The translations under genes and the position numbers were made by a program. Shown one piece after another: positions 27,809-36,500 of a stretch of DNA of 64,000 nt (within the stretch, counting starts at the first letter, position 1; each line of letters opens with the position of its first letter). Source of the DNA: Lachnospiraceae bacterium UBA4364 (lineage in GTDB: Bacteria > Bacillota > Clostridia > Lachnospirales > Lachnospiraceae); contig DGSK01000062.1 in the NCBI GenBank assembly GCA_002393955.1, positions 1,694-65,693 on the forward strand, given 5' to 3'. Under the pieces are notes generated by a model that made no database searches, had not been told where the DNA came from, and saw only the letters and a list, made by a program, of their open reading frames with translations.

Positions 27809-28048
27809 ATGGAAAAAAGATATAACAAGCATATGTGGGCTTGGCTTTTCGTATGGTTTCTGGGTGTTTTCGGTGTAGACCGTTTTTTAAGAGGCCAGAT
27901 TCTCTTTGGCGTGCTTAAGCTTCTCACGATTGGTGGATGTGGAATCTGGTGCGCAGTTGACTTTGTCATTGCACTTATCAAGGTTTATGGTAGCGCATAC
28001 AAAGATGATGAGGAAGTAGTTTTCATCGATGGTGCTTACTCTAAATAA
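27809..28048 (+). CDS. Short TM2-domain membrane protein
   Basis: 79 residues, AGGAGG before ATG. Nearly the whole protein is a TM2 domain: KHMWAWLFVWFLGVFGVDRFLRGQ, then GVLKLLTIGGCGIWCAVDFVIALIKVYG, ending in VVFIDGAYSK. It shares most residues with the next gene (28088-28327), 39 bp downstream, so this is a tandem duplicate read from one strong promoter. Confidence 0.85.
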   Translation: MEKRYNKHMWAWLFVWFLGVFGVDRFLRGQILFGVLKLLTIGGCGIWCAVDFVIALIKVYGSAYKDDEEVVFIDGAYSK

Positions 28049-28087
28049 ATAACAAAAGTTTTAAGGTTTATGTGAGGAGGATGTTTT

Positions 28088-28327
28088 ATGGAGAAGAGAT
28101 TTAACAAAAATCTTTATTGCTGGGTTTTCTGTTTTCTTCTTGGAGGGTTCGGCGTTGACCGTTTCATGAGAGGACAGGTTCTTTATGGAGTACTCAAGCT
28201 TATCACATTAGGTGGTTGGGGCGTTTGGTCACTTATCGATTGGATCATTTGCCTTACAAAGATTTATGGTGATGCATACAAGAACGATGAAGAAGTTGTT
28301 TTCATCGATGGTCTGTACTCAAAGTAA
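28088..28327 (+). CDS. Short TM2-domain membrane protein, tandem copy
   Basis: 79 residues, GAGGAGG before ATG. KNLYCWVFCFLLGGFGVDRF, MRGQ, GVLKLITLGGWGVWSLIDWI and the end VVFIDGLYSK mirror the gene at 27809. A strong terminator follows at 28355. Confidence 0.85.
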   Translation: MEKRFNKNLYCWVFCFLLGGFGVDRFMRGQVLYGVLKLITLGGWGVWSLIDWIICLTKIYGDAYKNDEEVVFIDGLYSK

Positions 28328-28354
28328 TCTGAAAGAAATATTTAGCATTTAATG

Positions 28355-28384
28355 AAGGCCAGGCGAGAAATCGCCGGGCCTTTT
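28355..28384 (+). terminator. Rho-independent terminator after the TM2 pair
   Basis: AAGGCC-A-GGCGA, a GAAA loop, TCGCC-G-GGCCTT and a TTTT tract form a GC-rich stem with one mismatch. Confidence 0.8.
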
Positions 28385-28601
28385 GTATATTTTCCTGAGG
28401 GTTGCTGATTTTATATCAAGGAAATTATACTTTGATCAGCTTCCCCAAAGTACCTTTACCGACATGCTGTCATGGGCATGTTATGGTTTGCAGATCCGGA
28501 GGATAGCTTGACTTTGGTGGCATAATACCTTAGACTATACACGTGTTATCATAGGCCCGCCCGGGAATCGGGCGCACAATATAATGAAGGAGAATTTTTA
28601 C

Positions 28602-28886
28602 ATGGAAAAGAAGGACTATACCGGGATTTGTACATGGTCATTGATTTTGGGAATTACAGCTTTTTTTTGTAATCCGCTATACTTAATGCCGATAGCTGCC
28701 ATAGTTCTGGGAATTGTCGGGATTGTGAATGGCGGATCCAGGAAGGGTTTGGCTATAGCCGGATTGATATGTGGTTTAGTAGCAATACCGGTGCAGATTT
28801 TCCTTGATACTTTTGCCGGCACGTTTGTAACATTGATCACGGGTGGCGTTGGTATTATTGTTGCCTGGCTTCCCTGGGTTATATAA
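28602..28886 (+). CDS. DUF4190-like small membrane protein
   Basis: 94 residues from the ATG at 28602, 8 nt after AAGGAGAA; an ATG at 28584 overlaps that ribosome site and is less likely. Helices TWSLILGITAFFCNPLYLMP, IAAIVLGIVGIVNGG and GLAIAGLICGLVAIPVQIF match the C-terminal part of 26171-26629, but the zinc ribbon is missing. Upstream at 28544-28575 is a small GC-rich inverted repeat (GCCCG and CGGGC) in the leader. Confidence 0.75.
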   Translation: MEKKDYTGICTWSLILGITAFFCNPLYLMPIAAIVLGIVGIVNGGSRKGLAIAGLICGLVAIPVQIFLDTFAGTFVTLITGGVGIIVAWLPWVI

Positions 28887-28950
28887 GACAAAATATGTTA
28901 TGTTTTGAATTCACATCATAGCAGCTGCTGTTGTGACTTTTTCATACAGC

Positions 28951-28979
28951 TTGACATTGGTTATATTGACAGATATAAT
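28951..28979 (+). promoter_or_regulatory. Consensus sigma-A promoter of the 29062 TM2 gene
   Basis: TTGACA (28951-28956), 17 bp, TATAAT (28974-28979), both perfect; 82 bp upstream of the ATG. Confidence 0.85.
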
Positions 28980-29061
28980 CGTAAACGTAAATTAGGGTTG
29001 AGATTCCGTCCGATAATAAGAGATCGGGGATTTCGCACAGTATGATAAAGCGGGTGGAATA

Positions 29062-29466
29062 ATGGATCAGAATAATAACTTTAATGATCAGAAGATGAAT
29101 CAGGGATACAACAATCAGGGTTATGGTCAGAATATGAATCAGGGCTATGATCCGAACATGGGACAGAACAATTATGGTGCTCCTGTTCAAAGCTCAAAGA
29201 GTAAAGTTGCGGCCGGACTTTTCGCAATCTTTCTTGGAGGTTTTGGCGTTCATAAGTTTTACCTCGGTTATGCGGCAGAAGGCGGTATATTGCTGGGGGC
29301 AAATCTTGTATGTGCTTTCGTTTTGCCCTGGCTTACGTTTGGTCTGTCATGGTTTGTGAACAGTGCTATCTGGATCATATGTCTCATAGAGGGAATCTTA
29401 TACCTGACTAAGTCCGATGAAGACTTCTACAATACTTATGTTCTGAACAAGAAGCCTTGGTTCTGA
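29062..29466 (+). CDS. TM2-domain protein with N/Q/G-rich N-terminus
   Basis: 134 residues. Residues 1-45 are a low-complexity tail of NQGY and GQN units; then the TM2 domain SKVAAGLFAIFLGGFGVHKF, YLGYAAEGGILLG, a second helix and DEDFYNTYVLNKKPWF. Clear paralogue of 27224-27658. A terminator follows 33 bp after the stop. Confidence 0.83.
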   Translation: MDQNNNFNDQKMNQGYNNQGYGQNMNQGYDPNMGQNNYGAPVQSSKSKVAAGLFAIFLGGFGVHKFYLGYAAEGGILLGANLVCAFVLPWLTFGLSWFVNSAIWIICLIEGILYLTKSDEDFYNTYVLNKKPWF

Positions 29467-29499
29467 TACCTGCTTAGCGGATAAAAAGTTATACTAATG

Positions 29500-29531
29500 C
29501 CACCCTGCCTAAGGACAGGGTGGTTTTTTTT
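29500..29531 (+). terminator. Rho-independent terminator
   Basis: CCACCCTG, an 8-nt loop, CAGGGTGG and a run of eight T. Perfect stem. Confidence 0.9.
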
Positions 29532-29599
29532 ACTGTAATTGTGGTAGAATGATTTAAGTATAAATTAATGATCTGCGACATATACGCCGGGAGGACTCT

Positions 29600-30442
29600 A
29601 TGTCTGTAAGTAAGATAAGTGAAGGAAATATTGATGAATATAAAAAAATCCTCCCTAAGCTGGTCTGCGAGAATGTTGTGCGGGCCTGTTACATAGGCGT
29701 GGAATCCGAAGGCCGTGATGGTATATCCATAATAGTATGGGAGATGGTCAACGAGCCGAAGACCGGCGTGAAAAGGGCGGATGTCCGTTATATAGTCAAT
29801 AAGGATATGGAAGCTTTCCGCGAGATCTTTGAGTATTTTCTTGATTACGCCGACAGTCATTCCCTGACTATATCCTTTGAACTTATGAAGGGAGTTTCAA
29901 AGGATACAAAGGATTACCTTAAGGAAAAGGGATTTACTATTGTGAGGGGTGAAGGCAGGGAAGTGTCGATAAGCGTAGGCGATCTGGTGAATGTGACTTC
30001 AAAGTTTCGCAGGGATATTCCGGACTACACTAAAAGCCTGGGAGAGCTGAACCCCGGGGAGCTTGGCAGAGTGATCAGAAAATGTCTGTACTGCGGAACG
30101 CTGGGTGTAGTTTATGACCTGGAGACTATAAATGTGAGTTACTTTGAGCGGAACGTATCCTGCTGTCTTTATACACAGGGTGAAGTGCTGGGGGCTTTTT
30201 TCCTGCATAAGAATGTTGAGGGCAATCTTGAGATTTGCCTTCTGGCCGGCTTTTCCGAGGACCCGGCTTATATAGTGTATATGTTATGCTATACGGCAAT
30301 GGCGGTTGAAAGTTTCTATACGCAGGATACCCGTATCATAATCAGGCGTTATAACAGCGCCATGAGCAGGCTTGTTGAGAAGCTTTTCCCCGGCGCAAAG
30401 ACTGTGATGGTTACAAAGGATGGAGTCAAAAAGACAAAATGA
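29600..30442 (+). CDS. GNAT-fold-like protein of unknown function
   Basis: 280 residues, GGGAGGA before ATG. The primary sequence lacks a clear acetyl-CoA loop, but the order of strands and the two-part build (residues 1-130 and 140-280) look like a tandem GNAT fold. It shares this plan with the next gene, which has the loop. The stop overlaps the start of that gene by 4 bp, so the two are co-translated and may form a heteromer. Function unknown. Confidence 0.6.
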   Translation: MSVSKISEGNIDEYKKILPKLVCENVVRACYIGVESEGRDGISIIVWEMVNEPKTGVKRADVRYIVNKDMEAFREIFEYFLDYADSHSLTISFELMKGVSKDTKDYLKEKGFTIVRGEGREVSISVGDLVNVTSKFRRDIPDYTKSLGELNPGELGRVIRKCLYCGTLGVVYDLETINVSYFERNVSCCLYTQGEVLGAFFLHKNVEGNLEICLLAGFSEDPAYIVYMLCYTAMAVESFYTQDTRIIIRRYNSAMSRLVEKLFPGAKTVMVTKDGVKKTK

Positions 30443-31347
30443 TCAATCTGATTTCATTGACAAAAGATCAAATGACATATTTTGAAGGGATGGATCCTTT
30501 TCTCCTGCTGGAAAGAACTAAATTTCCGGGAGTGTATGCTATCGGCGTGGTAGATACGGATGATGACGATGAGGATATCCCCGTAGGACTTGCTATATGT
30601 ACGGCATCAGGTACGGATTTAATCATAGAGTGGCTTTTTGTTGTCAAAGAAATGCGGGGAAAGGGAATCGGCAAAAAAATCCTGGAACATATTTTTGAAA
30701 TGGCAGATGAAGGCGAGATGGAAAATGTCTGTGCCTATTTTACTGCTGACTACGAAAGGTATAATGTATTTTCCGATGCAGAGGATTTTTTCCGGGCTAA
30801 TTCCTTTGACAATGAAGTAGAACTGGGGGGCGAATGGTATACGGACCTGAGAATGCTCATGAGGGACGAGAAGATGAAGGAAAACAGGGAAGATCCTGTG
30901 GCTGTGGTCCCATTGAGACGTCCGGTTTCTTACAAGACCAGGGAGATACTTAAAGAAATCAGTACTGCCAGAACGGGCCAGACCTTTTTCAGCAAGAAGG
31001 GATTGCCGGGATCTTATGATCCCAAACTCAGCTTTATCGTGATGGAGAAGCAGGAGGTAACAGGTGCTCTCATGGTTATGGTTGTTGATGACGTGCTGTA
31101 TCCTACATGCGTATTTGCATCCTGTGAGGATGATCTTCGTTCCATGCTCAATGCCCTGATAGATTCCGCCAGGAGGATGGGGCTCCTTGGAAACGAGATG
31201 CATCTCATGATGCGGCTTGATGAGATAGATGCTATGGTGGAAGCTGTAATGCCTGTGAGCAGGATACCCAATAAAGTTCTGGTAGCGAATGTGCTGACAC
31301 ATAGAGACCGCGCTGAAGCCAGAACCCTCTTTGACGGTATCTGGTGA
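30439..31347 (+). CDS. GNAT-family N-acetyltransferase
   Basis: 302 residues. The acetyl-CoA binding segment is IEWLFVVKEMRGKGIGKKIL (R/Q-x-x-G-x-G/A pattern: RGKGIG), around residues 57-80, followed by an acidic helix and AEDFFRANSFD. The second half (from about residue 150) may be a second, degenerate GNAT lobe. The substrate is unknown. Overlaps the upstream gene by 4 bp. Confidence 0.75.
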   Translation: MINLISLTKDQMTYFEGMDPFLLLERTKFPGVYAIGVVDTDDDDEDIPVGLAICTASGTDLIIEWLFVVKEMRGKGIGKKILEHIFEMADEGEMENVCAYFTADYERYNVFSDAEDFFRANSFDNEVELGGEWYTDLRMLMRDEKMKENREDPVAVVPLRRPVSYKTREILKEISTARTGQTFFSKKGLPGSYDPKLSFIVMEKQEVTGALMVMVVDDVLYPTCVFASCEDDLRSMLNALIDSARRMGLLGNEMHLMMRLDEIDAMVEAVMPVSRIPNKVLVANVLTHRDRAEARTLFDGIW

Positions 31348-31401
31348 AATTAATACAAAACATCTAAAAAAAGATGTGAATTTGTGATAAAATTTCCACA
31401 C

Positions 31402-31439
31402 GCCGGGCGATGACTGCATTTCAGCTCTTTGCAGCCGGC
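31402..31439 (+). promoter_or_regulatory. Structured leader before the GH13 gene
   Basis: GCCGG (31402-31406) and CTGCA (31414-31418) pair with TGCAG (31430-31434) and CCGGC (31435-31439), giving a two-part stem with a 7-nt bulge, 40 bp upstream of the ATG. A TAAAAT at about 31388-31393 could be the -10 box. Function is unknown. Confidence 0.35.
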
Positions 31440-31478
31440 TGTAGGGAAGCTGTGTAAGATGCAGCGGAAAAGGGAATT

Positions 31479-33596
31479 ATGATCGAGAAAAGTTTGTTGA
31501 AGCTGAATGAATATTACATTGCAGGGATGCGTCCCATTATAAGCAAGGCTTCTTTCTATTCAGATTCCACACCGAATTTCATATCACCTGCGGAACCGAT
31601 GCCCTATGATGTGGTAACGGTTCGTTTTCGTGCGGCTCACAACAATCTTGACAGTGTGATCCTTATTACGGACAAGGAAAAGATTCCTATGGAGCTGTAT
31701 GACCACGATGAGCTTTTTGACTATTATAAGACAGAGATACAGCTGGAAGAGGATCCCCTCATATATTATTTTGAGGTTTCGGTAGGACATATTACGGTGG
31801 TGTTTGATACCAGGGGTGTCGGCAGGGTTCCTGATGAACATTACAGCTTCAGGATATATCCGGGCTTTAAGACTCCTGACTGGGTAAAGGGCGCCGTGAT
31901 GTATCAGATTTTCACTGAGCGTTTCTGCAACGGTGATGAATCCAATGATGTACTTACAAATGAATATTCATATATCGGAGAGCCTGTCAGGAAAATAGAT
32001 GACTGGGACCGTAAGCCGGACAGCATGGATGTGCGGAATTTTTATGGTGGTGATCTTAAAGGGGTCATGAGTAAGCTTGACTACCTGGCAGACCTGGGGA
32101 TTGAGGTCATTTATTTCAATCCGCTTTTTGTCTCACCCTCCAATCATAAATACGATATTCAGGATTATGATTACATAGATCCTCATTTCGGAAGGATAGT
32201 CCACGATGAGGGCGAACTTCTGCAAGAGGGAGACAGGGATAATACCCATGCCACCCGCTATATTGACCGTGTGACCAATAAGGAAAACCTCGAAGCCAGC
32301 AACGAACTTTTTGCGGAGCTGGTGGCCGAAGCACACAGCCGCGGTATAAAGGTCATAATGGATGGTGTTTTCAATCACTGCGGTTCCTTCAATAAATGGC
32401 TGGACCGTGAGCGCATATACGAAAATGCATCCGGATATGAAAAGGGAGCCTTTGTGGATAAGGACAGCCCTTACCATGATTATTTCAAATTTTATGAGGA
32501 CAGGTGGCCGAATAACTATACCTACGACGGATGGTGGGGAAATGATACTTTGCCTAAGCTTCACTATGAAGCATCGGAGAATCTGCATGACTATATAATG
32601 CGTATTGCGAAAAAGTGGGTGTCTGCCCCGTACAATGCTGACGGGTGGCGTCTTGACGTGGCGGCAGACCTTGGCCAGTCCACGGAATACAACCACAAAT
32701 TCTGGCAGGATTTCAGGAAGGCGGTAAAGGAAGCCAATCCCAACGCTGTCATACTTGCGGAGCATTACGGCTCGCCTAATGCATGGCTCAAGGGCAAAGA
32801 GTGGGATACGGTCATGAATTACGACGCGTTTATGGAACCTTTGACCTGGTTCCTCACCGGAATGCAGAAGCATAGCGATGAGTACAGGGAAGACCAGCTT
32901 AACAATGCCGAGAATTTCTGGAACGCCATGGTATACCATAATGCAGAGATGACGGCACCTTCAATGTTCACGGCGATGAACGAGCTGTCCAACCATGATC
33001 ATTCCAGATTCCTTACCCGTACAAATCATATAGTTGGCAGGACCGGGACTCTCGGTCCGGATGCTGCCGACAGGGATGTGAACAAAGCGGTAATGCGGGA
33101 AGCTGTCCTGGTGCAGTTTACCTGGGTGGGAGCTCCTACCATATATTATGGAGACGAGGCCGGAGTGTGCGGATTTACGGATCCGGATAACCGCCGTACC
33201 TATCCCTGGGGGCATGAAGACAGGGAGATGATAGAGTTTCATAAAAAGATGATCTCTATCAGAAAGAAATACCATGAATTTAAATATGGTTCAATAAAGG
33301 TGCTGAAGATAAAACACGGCCTGCTGGCATTTGGGCGTTTCAGCAAAAAAGGCCAGTCAGCGGTGATCGTGAATAATACTGCGGATACTATTGTGGAGGA
33401 AATCTCCCTCTGGGAGCTGGGTATCCGTAAGAATGCCACTCTTAAACAGGTAATGCTGACCTGGGAGGATGGCTTTGACGATGCGCATCGTGAGTACTGG
33501 CTTGAAAATGGGCGTATAATACTTACTCTGCCGCCTTTTTCCGGAACTATCTTAAGACACGGAGGCGACGGAGGCCTGAAGCTGGCAAATGAATAA
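31479..33596 (+). CDS. GH13 alpha-glucan hydrolase (neopullulanase / cyclomaltodextrinase type)
   Basis: 705 residues, cytosolic (no signal peptide). An N-terminal beta domain of about 130 residues resembles CBM34. The GH13 (beta/alpha)8 barrel carries region I (DGVFNHCG), region II GWRLDVA with nucleophile D393, region III LAEHYG with acid/base E428, and region IV LSNHDHSRF with D507. A C-terminal beta domain ends the protein. It should hydrolyse alpha-1,4 (perhaps alpha-1,6) bonds in maltodextrins, pullulan fragments or cyclodextrins imported by the transporter downstream. The long segment between regions I and II (EYSYIGEPVRK, YDGWWGNDTLPKLHY) is typical of neopullulanases. Confidence 0.9.
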   Translation: MIEKSLLKLNEYYIAGMRPIISKASFYSDSTPNFISPAEPMPYDVVTVRFRAAHNNLDSVILITDKEKIPMELYDHDELFDYYKTEIQLEEDPLIYYFEVSVGHITVVFDTRGVGRVPDEHYSFRIYPGFKTPDWVKGAVMYQIFTERFCNGDESNDVLTNEYSYIGEPVRKIDDWDRKPDSMDVRNFYGGDLKGVMSKLDYLADLGIEVIYFNPLFVSPSNHKYDIQDYDYIDPHFGRIVHDEGELLQEGDRDNTHATRYIDRVTNKENLEASNELFAELVAEAHSRGIKVIMDGVFNHCGSFNKWLDRERIYENASGYEKGAFVDKDSPYHDYFKFYEDRWPNNYTYDGWWGNDTLPKLHYEASENLHDYIMRIAKKWVSAPYNADGWRLDVAADLGQSTEYNHKFWQDFRKAVKEANPNAVILAEHYGSPNAWLKGKEWDTVMNYDAFMEPLTWFLTGMQKHSDEYREDQLNNAENFWNAMVYHNAEMTAPSMFTAMNELSNHDHSRFLTRTNHIVGRTGTLGPDAADRDVNKAVMREAVLVQFTWVGAPTIYYGDEAGVCGFTDPDNRRTYPWGHEDREMIEFHKKMISIRKKYHEFKYGSIKVLKIKHGLLAFGRFSKKGQSAVIVNNTADTIVEEISLWELGIRKNATLKQVMLTWEDGFDDAHREYWLENGRIILTLPPFSGTILRHGGDGGLKLANE

Positions 33597-33743
33597 ATCG
33601 GTAACCATGACCGCCGGAATGGTGATTTTGTATACATCTGAAAGTGAAGTGTTCGAATAATTTCGGAAATATCTCCCTGGCAGGTGATGTAAGGGGCGAA
33701 AATCTCTCTACAATATATAGTAGATAAATTTAGAACAAATACA

Positions 33744-33822
33744 ATTATGAACAGTTTATGAACGAATTGTGAATAAAAGTTCATAATTAGTTTTGTTAAA
33801 CATTCACAATTATTCACAATTT
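33744..33822 (+). promoter_or_regulatory. Cluster of operator-like repeats upstream of the sugar-transport operon
   Basis: ATTCACAATT occurs twice head-to-tail (33803-33812, 33813-33822) and once inverted as AATTGTGAAT (33765-33774). A second set, ATTATGAAC (33744-33752), TTTATGAAC (33755-33763) and the inverse GTTCATAAT (33779-33787), lies interleaved. All sit just upstream of the -35 box at 33836, as expected for activator or repressor sites. The rest of the 331-bp gap 33597-33927 shows no gene. Confidence 0.5.
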
Positions 33823-33835
33823 TTTCATTTTTGTC

Positions 33836-33864
33836 TTGCACATTTTTTTTGCCTATGCTAATAT
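33836..33864 (+). promoter_or_regulatory. Promoter of the sugar-binding lipoprotein
   Basis: TTGCAC (33836-33841), 17-bp spacer, TAATAT (33859-33864), 63 bp before the ATG. Confidence 0.6.
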
Positions 33865-33927
33865 TCAAATTGCAGACGGCATAGGGCCGTTTGGGTAAAC
33901 TAATATTTATGGGAGGTAATTGTAACA

Positions 33928-35382
33928 ATGAAAAAGAGATTATTGGCACTTTCTATGGCAATGATCATGGTTGCAGGCACTCTGACAGCTTGTACACCTG
34001 AGCAGGCTCCTGCTGAGGGCGGCGAAGAGGCTACTGAGGCTCCTGCTGAGGGTGGCGAGACAGCTACTGAGGCTCCTGCTGATGGTGGCGAGGCAGCTAC
34101 AGAGGCTCCTGCTGTTCAGGATGCAGCTACTATGGAAGCTCCTAGCACAGAAGGCTGGGATGAGAGCAAGAAGATCTATGCTTACTCATGGAATGATGAG
34201 TTCGGCAGCAGACTTCAGATGGTACTTGATGAGTATCCTGAGTACGCTGATTATGTTGAGTTCATCAACCTTGGTGTATCCGGAACAGACGGAACATATC
34301 AGACAGCTATCGAGACAGCTATGACTTCCGGCGACAAGTATCCTTCACTTGTTCCTGCTGATAACGACGTGGCTAAGAACTTCACAGAAGGCGTTGATTT
34401 CATGCCTGTATCTGAAGTTGGTATCACACCTGAGATGTATGCAAATGCATATCAGTACACTGTTGATTACGCTACTGTTGATGGCGAGCTTATGGCTGTT
34501 ACATGGCAGGCAACACCCGGATGTCTCATCTACAGAACAGATATCGCTGAGGAAGTTCTTGGCACATCTGATCCTGCTGAGGTTCAGGAGGCCGTTAAGG
34601 ATTGGGATGCATTCTTCGCAACAGCTGACAAGATGAAGGAAGCTGGTTACAAGATGGTATCCGGTCCTGATGAAGTTAAGTATGCTATGTGGGATCAGCA
34701 GACACAGCCTTGGGTAACTGAGAATGCTGATGGTTCTGAGAGTCTTACACTTGACAGCGCTGTAACAGATTATCTTGAGACAGCTAAGAAGCTCTATGAC
34801 GGAGATTACACAGATAAGTCTTCTATGTGGTCAGATGGCTGGAATGCTAACTACGAAGGTAAGGTATTCTGCTACTTCGGATGCACATGGTCAGTTTACT
34901 GGTGCATCAGCACATCTCCTGACAGCGCAACAAGCACCTATGGTAAGTTCCACATCTGTCAGGGTCCTGTTTCCTATCACTGGGGCGGTACTTATGTATG
35001 CGTAGGTAAGGATACTCCTAACCCTGAGCTTTGCGGATTCCTTCTTTACGAGCTTTGCTGCGATAAGGATATGATGTACAAGATCTCTGCTGAGACCGCT
35101 GATTTCGTAAACAACAAGGCTGCTATGGAGCAGATCGCTGCTGACGGCGTTATCGCTGATCCTGCTGCTGTTCTTGGCGGACAGAACCCTGTTGAAATCT
35201 GGCTTCAGTCTGCACCTGGAATCGACCTTAGCAACGCTACTTACATGGATTCTGCTATCAAGGCTATCATCGACAAGGCTTCTGAGGGTTACAACTCAGG
35301 TACCTATGCTACAGCTGATGATGCAATCCAGTTCATCAAGGACGAAGTTGCTTCCGGTTACACCAACATCACTGTAGAATAA
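33928..35382 (+). CDS. Sugar ABC transporter substrate-binding lipoprotein
   Basis: 484 residues, GGGAGGT ribosome site. Signal peptide with lipobox LTAC (Cys22). A linker follows with three 33-bp tandem units (34006-34104), each coding for APA-E/D-GGE-x-ATE. The mature domain is a class I/II type solute-binding fold of the maltose/multiple-sugar family (YAYSWNDEFGSRL, AMTSGDKYPSLVPADND, KLYDGDYTDK). Codon use is strikingly uniform (Ala GCT, Thr ACA, Lys AAG), which suggests very high expression. Two permease genes follow after an intercistronic hairpin. The ligand is probably malto-oligosaccharide because of the GH13 gene next door, but this is inference. Confidence 0.9.
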   Translation: MKKRLLALSMAMIMVAGTLTACTPEQAPAEGGEEATEAPAEGGETATEAPADGGEAATEAPAVQDAATMEAPSTEGWDESKKIYAYSWNDEFGSRLQMVLDEYPEYADYVEFINLGVSGTDGTYQTAIETAMTSGDKYPSLVPADNDVAKNFTEGVDFMPVSEVGITPEMYANAYQYTVDYATVDGELMAVTWQATPGCLIYRTDIAEEVLGTSDPAEVQEAVKDWDAFFATADKMKEAGYKMVSGPDEVKYAMWDQQTQPWVTENADGSESLTLDSAVTDYLETAKKLYDGDYTDKSSMWSDGWNANYEGKVFCYFGCTWSVYWCISTSPDSATSTYGKFHICQGPVSYHWGGTYVCVGKDTPNPELCGFLLYELCCDKDMMYKISAETADFVNNKAAMEQIAADGVIADPAAVLGGQNPVEIWLQSAPGIDLSNATYMDSAIKAIIDKASEGYNSGTYATADDAIQFIKDEVASGYTNITVE

Positions 35383-35420
35383 TCTGCAGAGACTGTAGTA
35401 AAACTTAAATGGTAAGAAGG

Positions 35421-35452
35421 CTGTGCATCGGTATGAACATACCGGTGCACAG
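35421..35452 (+). terminator. Intercistronic hairpin between binding protein and permeases
   Basis: CTGTGCATCGGTAT, a GAAC loop and ATACCGGTGCACAG make a 14-bp stem with one G-U pair and only a short T run. In ABC operons such a hairpin usually protects the binding-protein mRNA and lowers expression of the permeases. Confidence 0.7.
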
Positions 35453-35509
35453 TTTATCCATTAAAAAAAGAAGCGTATACTAACTTATCCGGATTGGGGA
35501 GTGACAAAA

Positions 35510-36478
35510 GTGCAAAAAAAACGTAAAACAGTAGAATACGGAAAATATGGATATATTTTCCTCGTTCCTTTCTTTTTAGTATTTCTTATTTTTCAGTTAT
35601 ATCCTTTGCTTTATACCTTCTACATTTCCTTCTTTAAGCAGGTTCAGTTAGGACATGGTAGAAAAGCCGTAACCGAGATGGTACCCGGCCTTGGTAACTA
35701 TACTGATTATGTGTTCGGTTCACTGGGTGGCGGTGAGGTATTCAATGCTATCATCGTAACTATTGTTATGTGGTTACTGAACTTTGTTCCGCAGATTCTT
35801 CTTTCTCTTCTGCTTGCAGGATGGTTTACAGATGCATTCAACAAGCTTAGGGGAGAGGGTGCATATAAAGTCATCATGTATATGCCCAACATCATTACGG
35901 CAGCTACAATCGCCGTTCTGTTCTACAGCTTCTTCGATGTTAACGGTTCCATAACCGGACTTCTTAAGAGCGTAGGCATACTTAATGATAATTCCGATAT
36001 ATTGAAATCGGGTTACGCATCGCTATTCATTATCGCATTCATACAGTTCTGGATGTGGTATGGTAATACGATGATCGTTCTTATTGCCGGCATCATGGGT
36101 ATCAGCCCTTCACTTTATGAGGCTGCCATGGTCGACGGTGCTACACCTACACAGCAGTTCTGGCTTATCACAATGCCGCTGCTCAAGCCCATCCTTCAGT
36201 TCACACTTGTAACCTCCGCTATCGGTGGTCTGCAGATGTACGATATTCCCCAGCTTTTCAACAAGGGAGGCCCGGTTGTAAAGTGGGGTGCTAACTCCGT
36301 TAACTCTACTCAGACGATCATCATGCTGGTTAAGAGTTATATTGATGCAGGTCCTAAGCAGGACTACGGCCGTGCTGCGGCATATTCCGTTATCCTGTTC
36401 ATCATCACACTTGCTATCAGTATGATCTTCTTCCTTGCAACATCTGAGAAGAAATCAAAGTCATCAGGCGTAGGCTGA
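35510..36478 (+). CDS. Sugar ABC transporter permease (MalF/UgpA type)
   Basis: 322 residues from the GTG at 35510, 7 nt after GGGGAG; a GTG at 35501 overlaps the ribosome site. Six helices and the EAA loop EAAMVDGATPTQQFWLITMP, which docks the ATPase. It pairs with the next gene to form the channel. No ATPase gene occurs in the window, in keeping with Firmicutes that use one MsmK-like ATPase for several sugar transporters. Confidence 0.9.
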   Translation: MQKKRKTVEYGKYGYIFLVPFFLVFLIFQLYPLLYTFYISFFKQVQLGHGRKAVTEMVPGLGNYTDYVFGSLGGGEVFNAIIVTIVMWLLNFVPQILLSLLLAGWFTDAFNKLRGEGAYKVIMYMPNIITAATIAVLFYSFFDVNGSITGLLKSVGILNDNSDILKSGYASLFIIAFIQFWMWYGNTMIVLIAGIMGISPSLYEAAMVDGATPTQQFWLITMPLLKPILQFTLVTSAIGGLQMYDIPQLFNKGGPVVKWGANSVNSTQTIIMLVKSYIDAGPKQDYGRAAAYSVILFIITLAISMIFFLATSEKKSKSSGVG

Positions 36479-36500
36479 GTAAGAGAGGAGGATAAGATTA

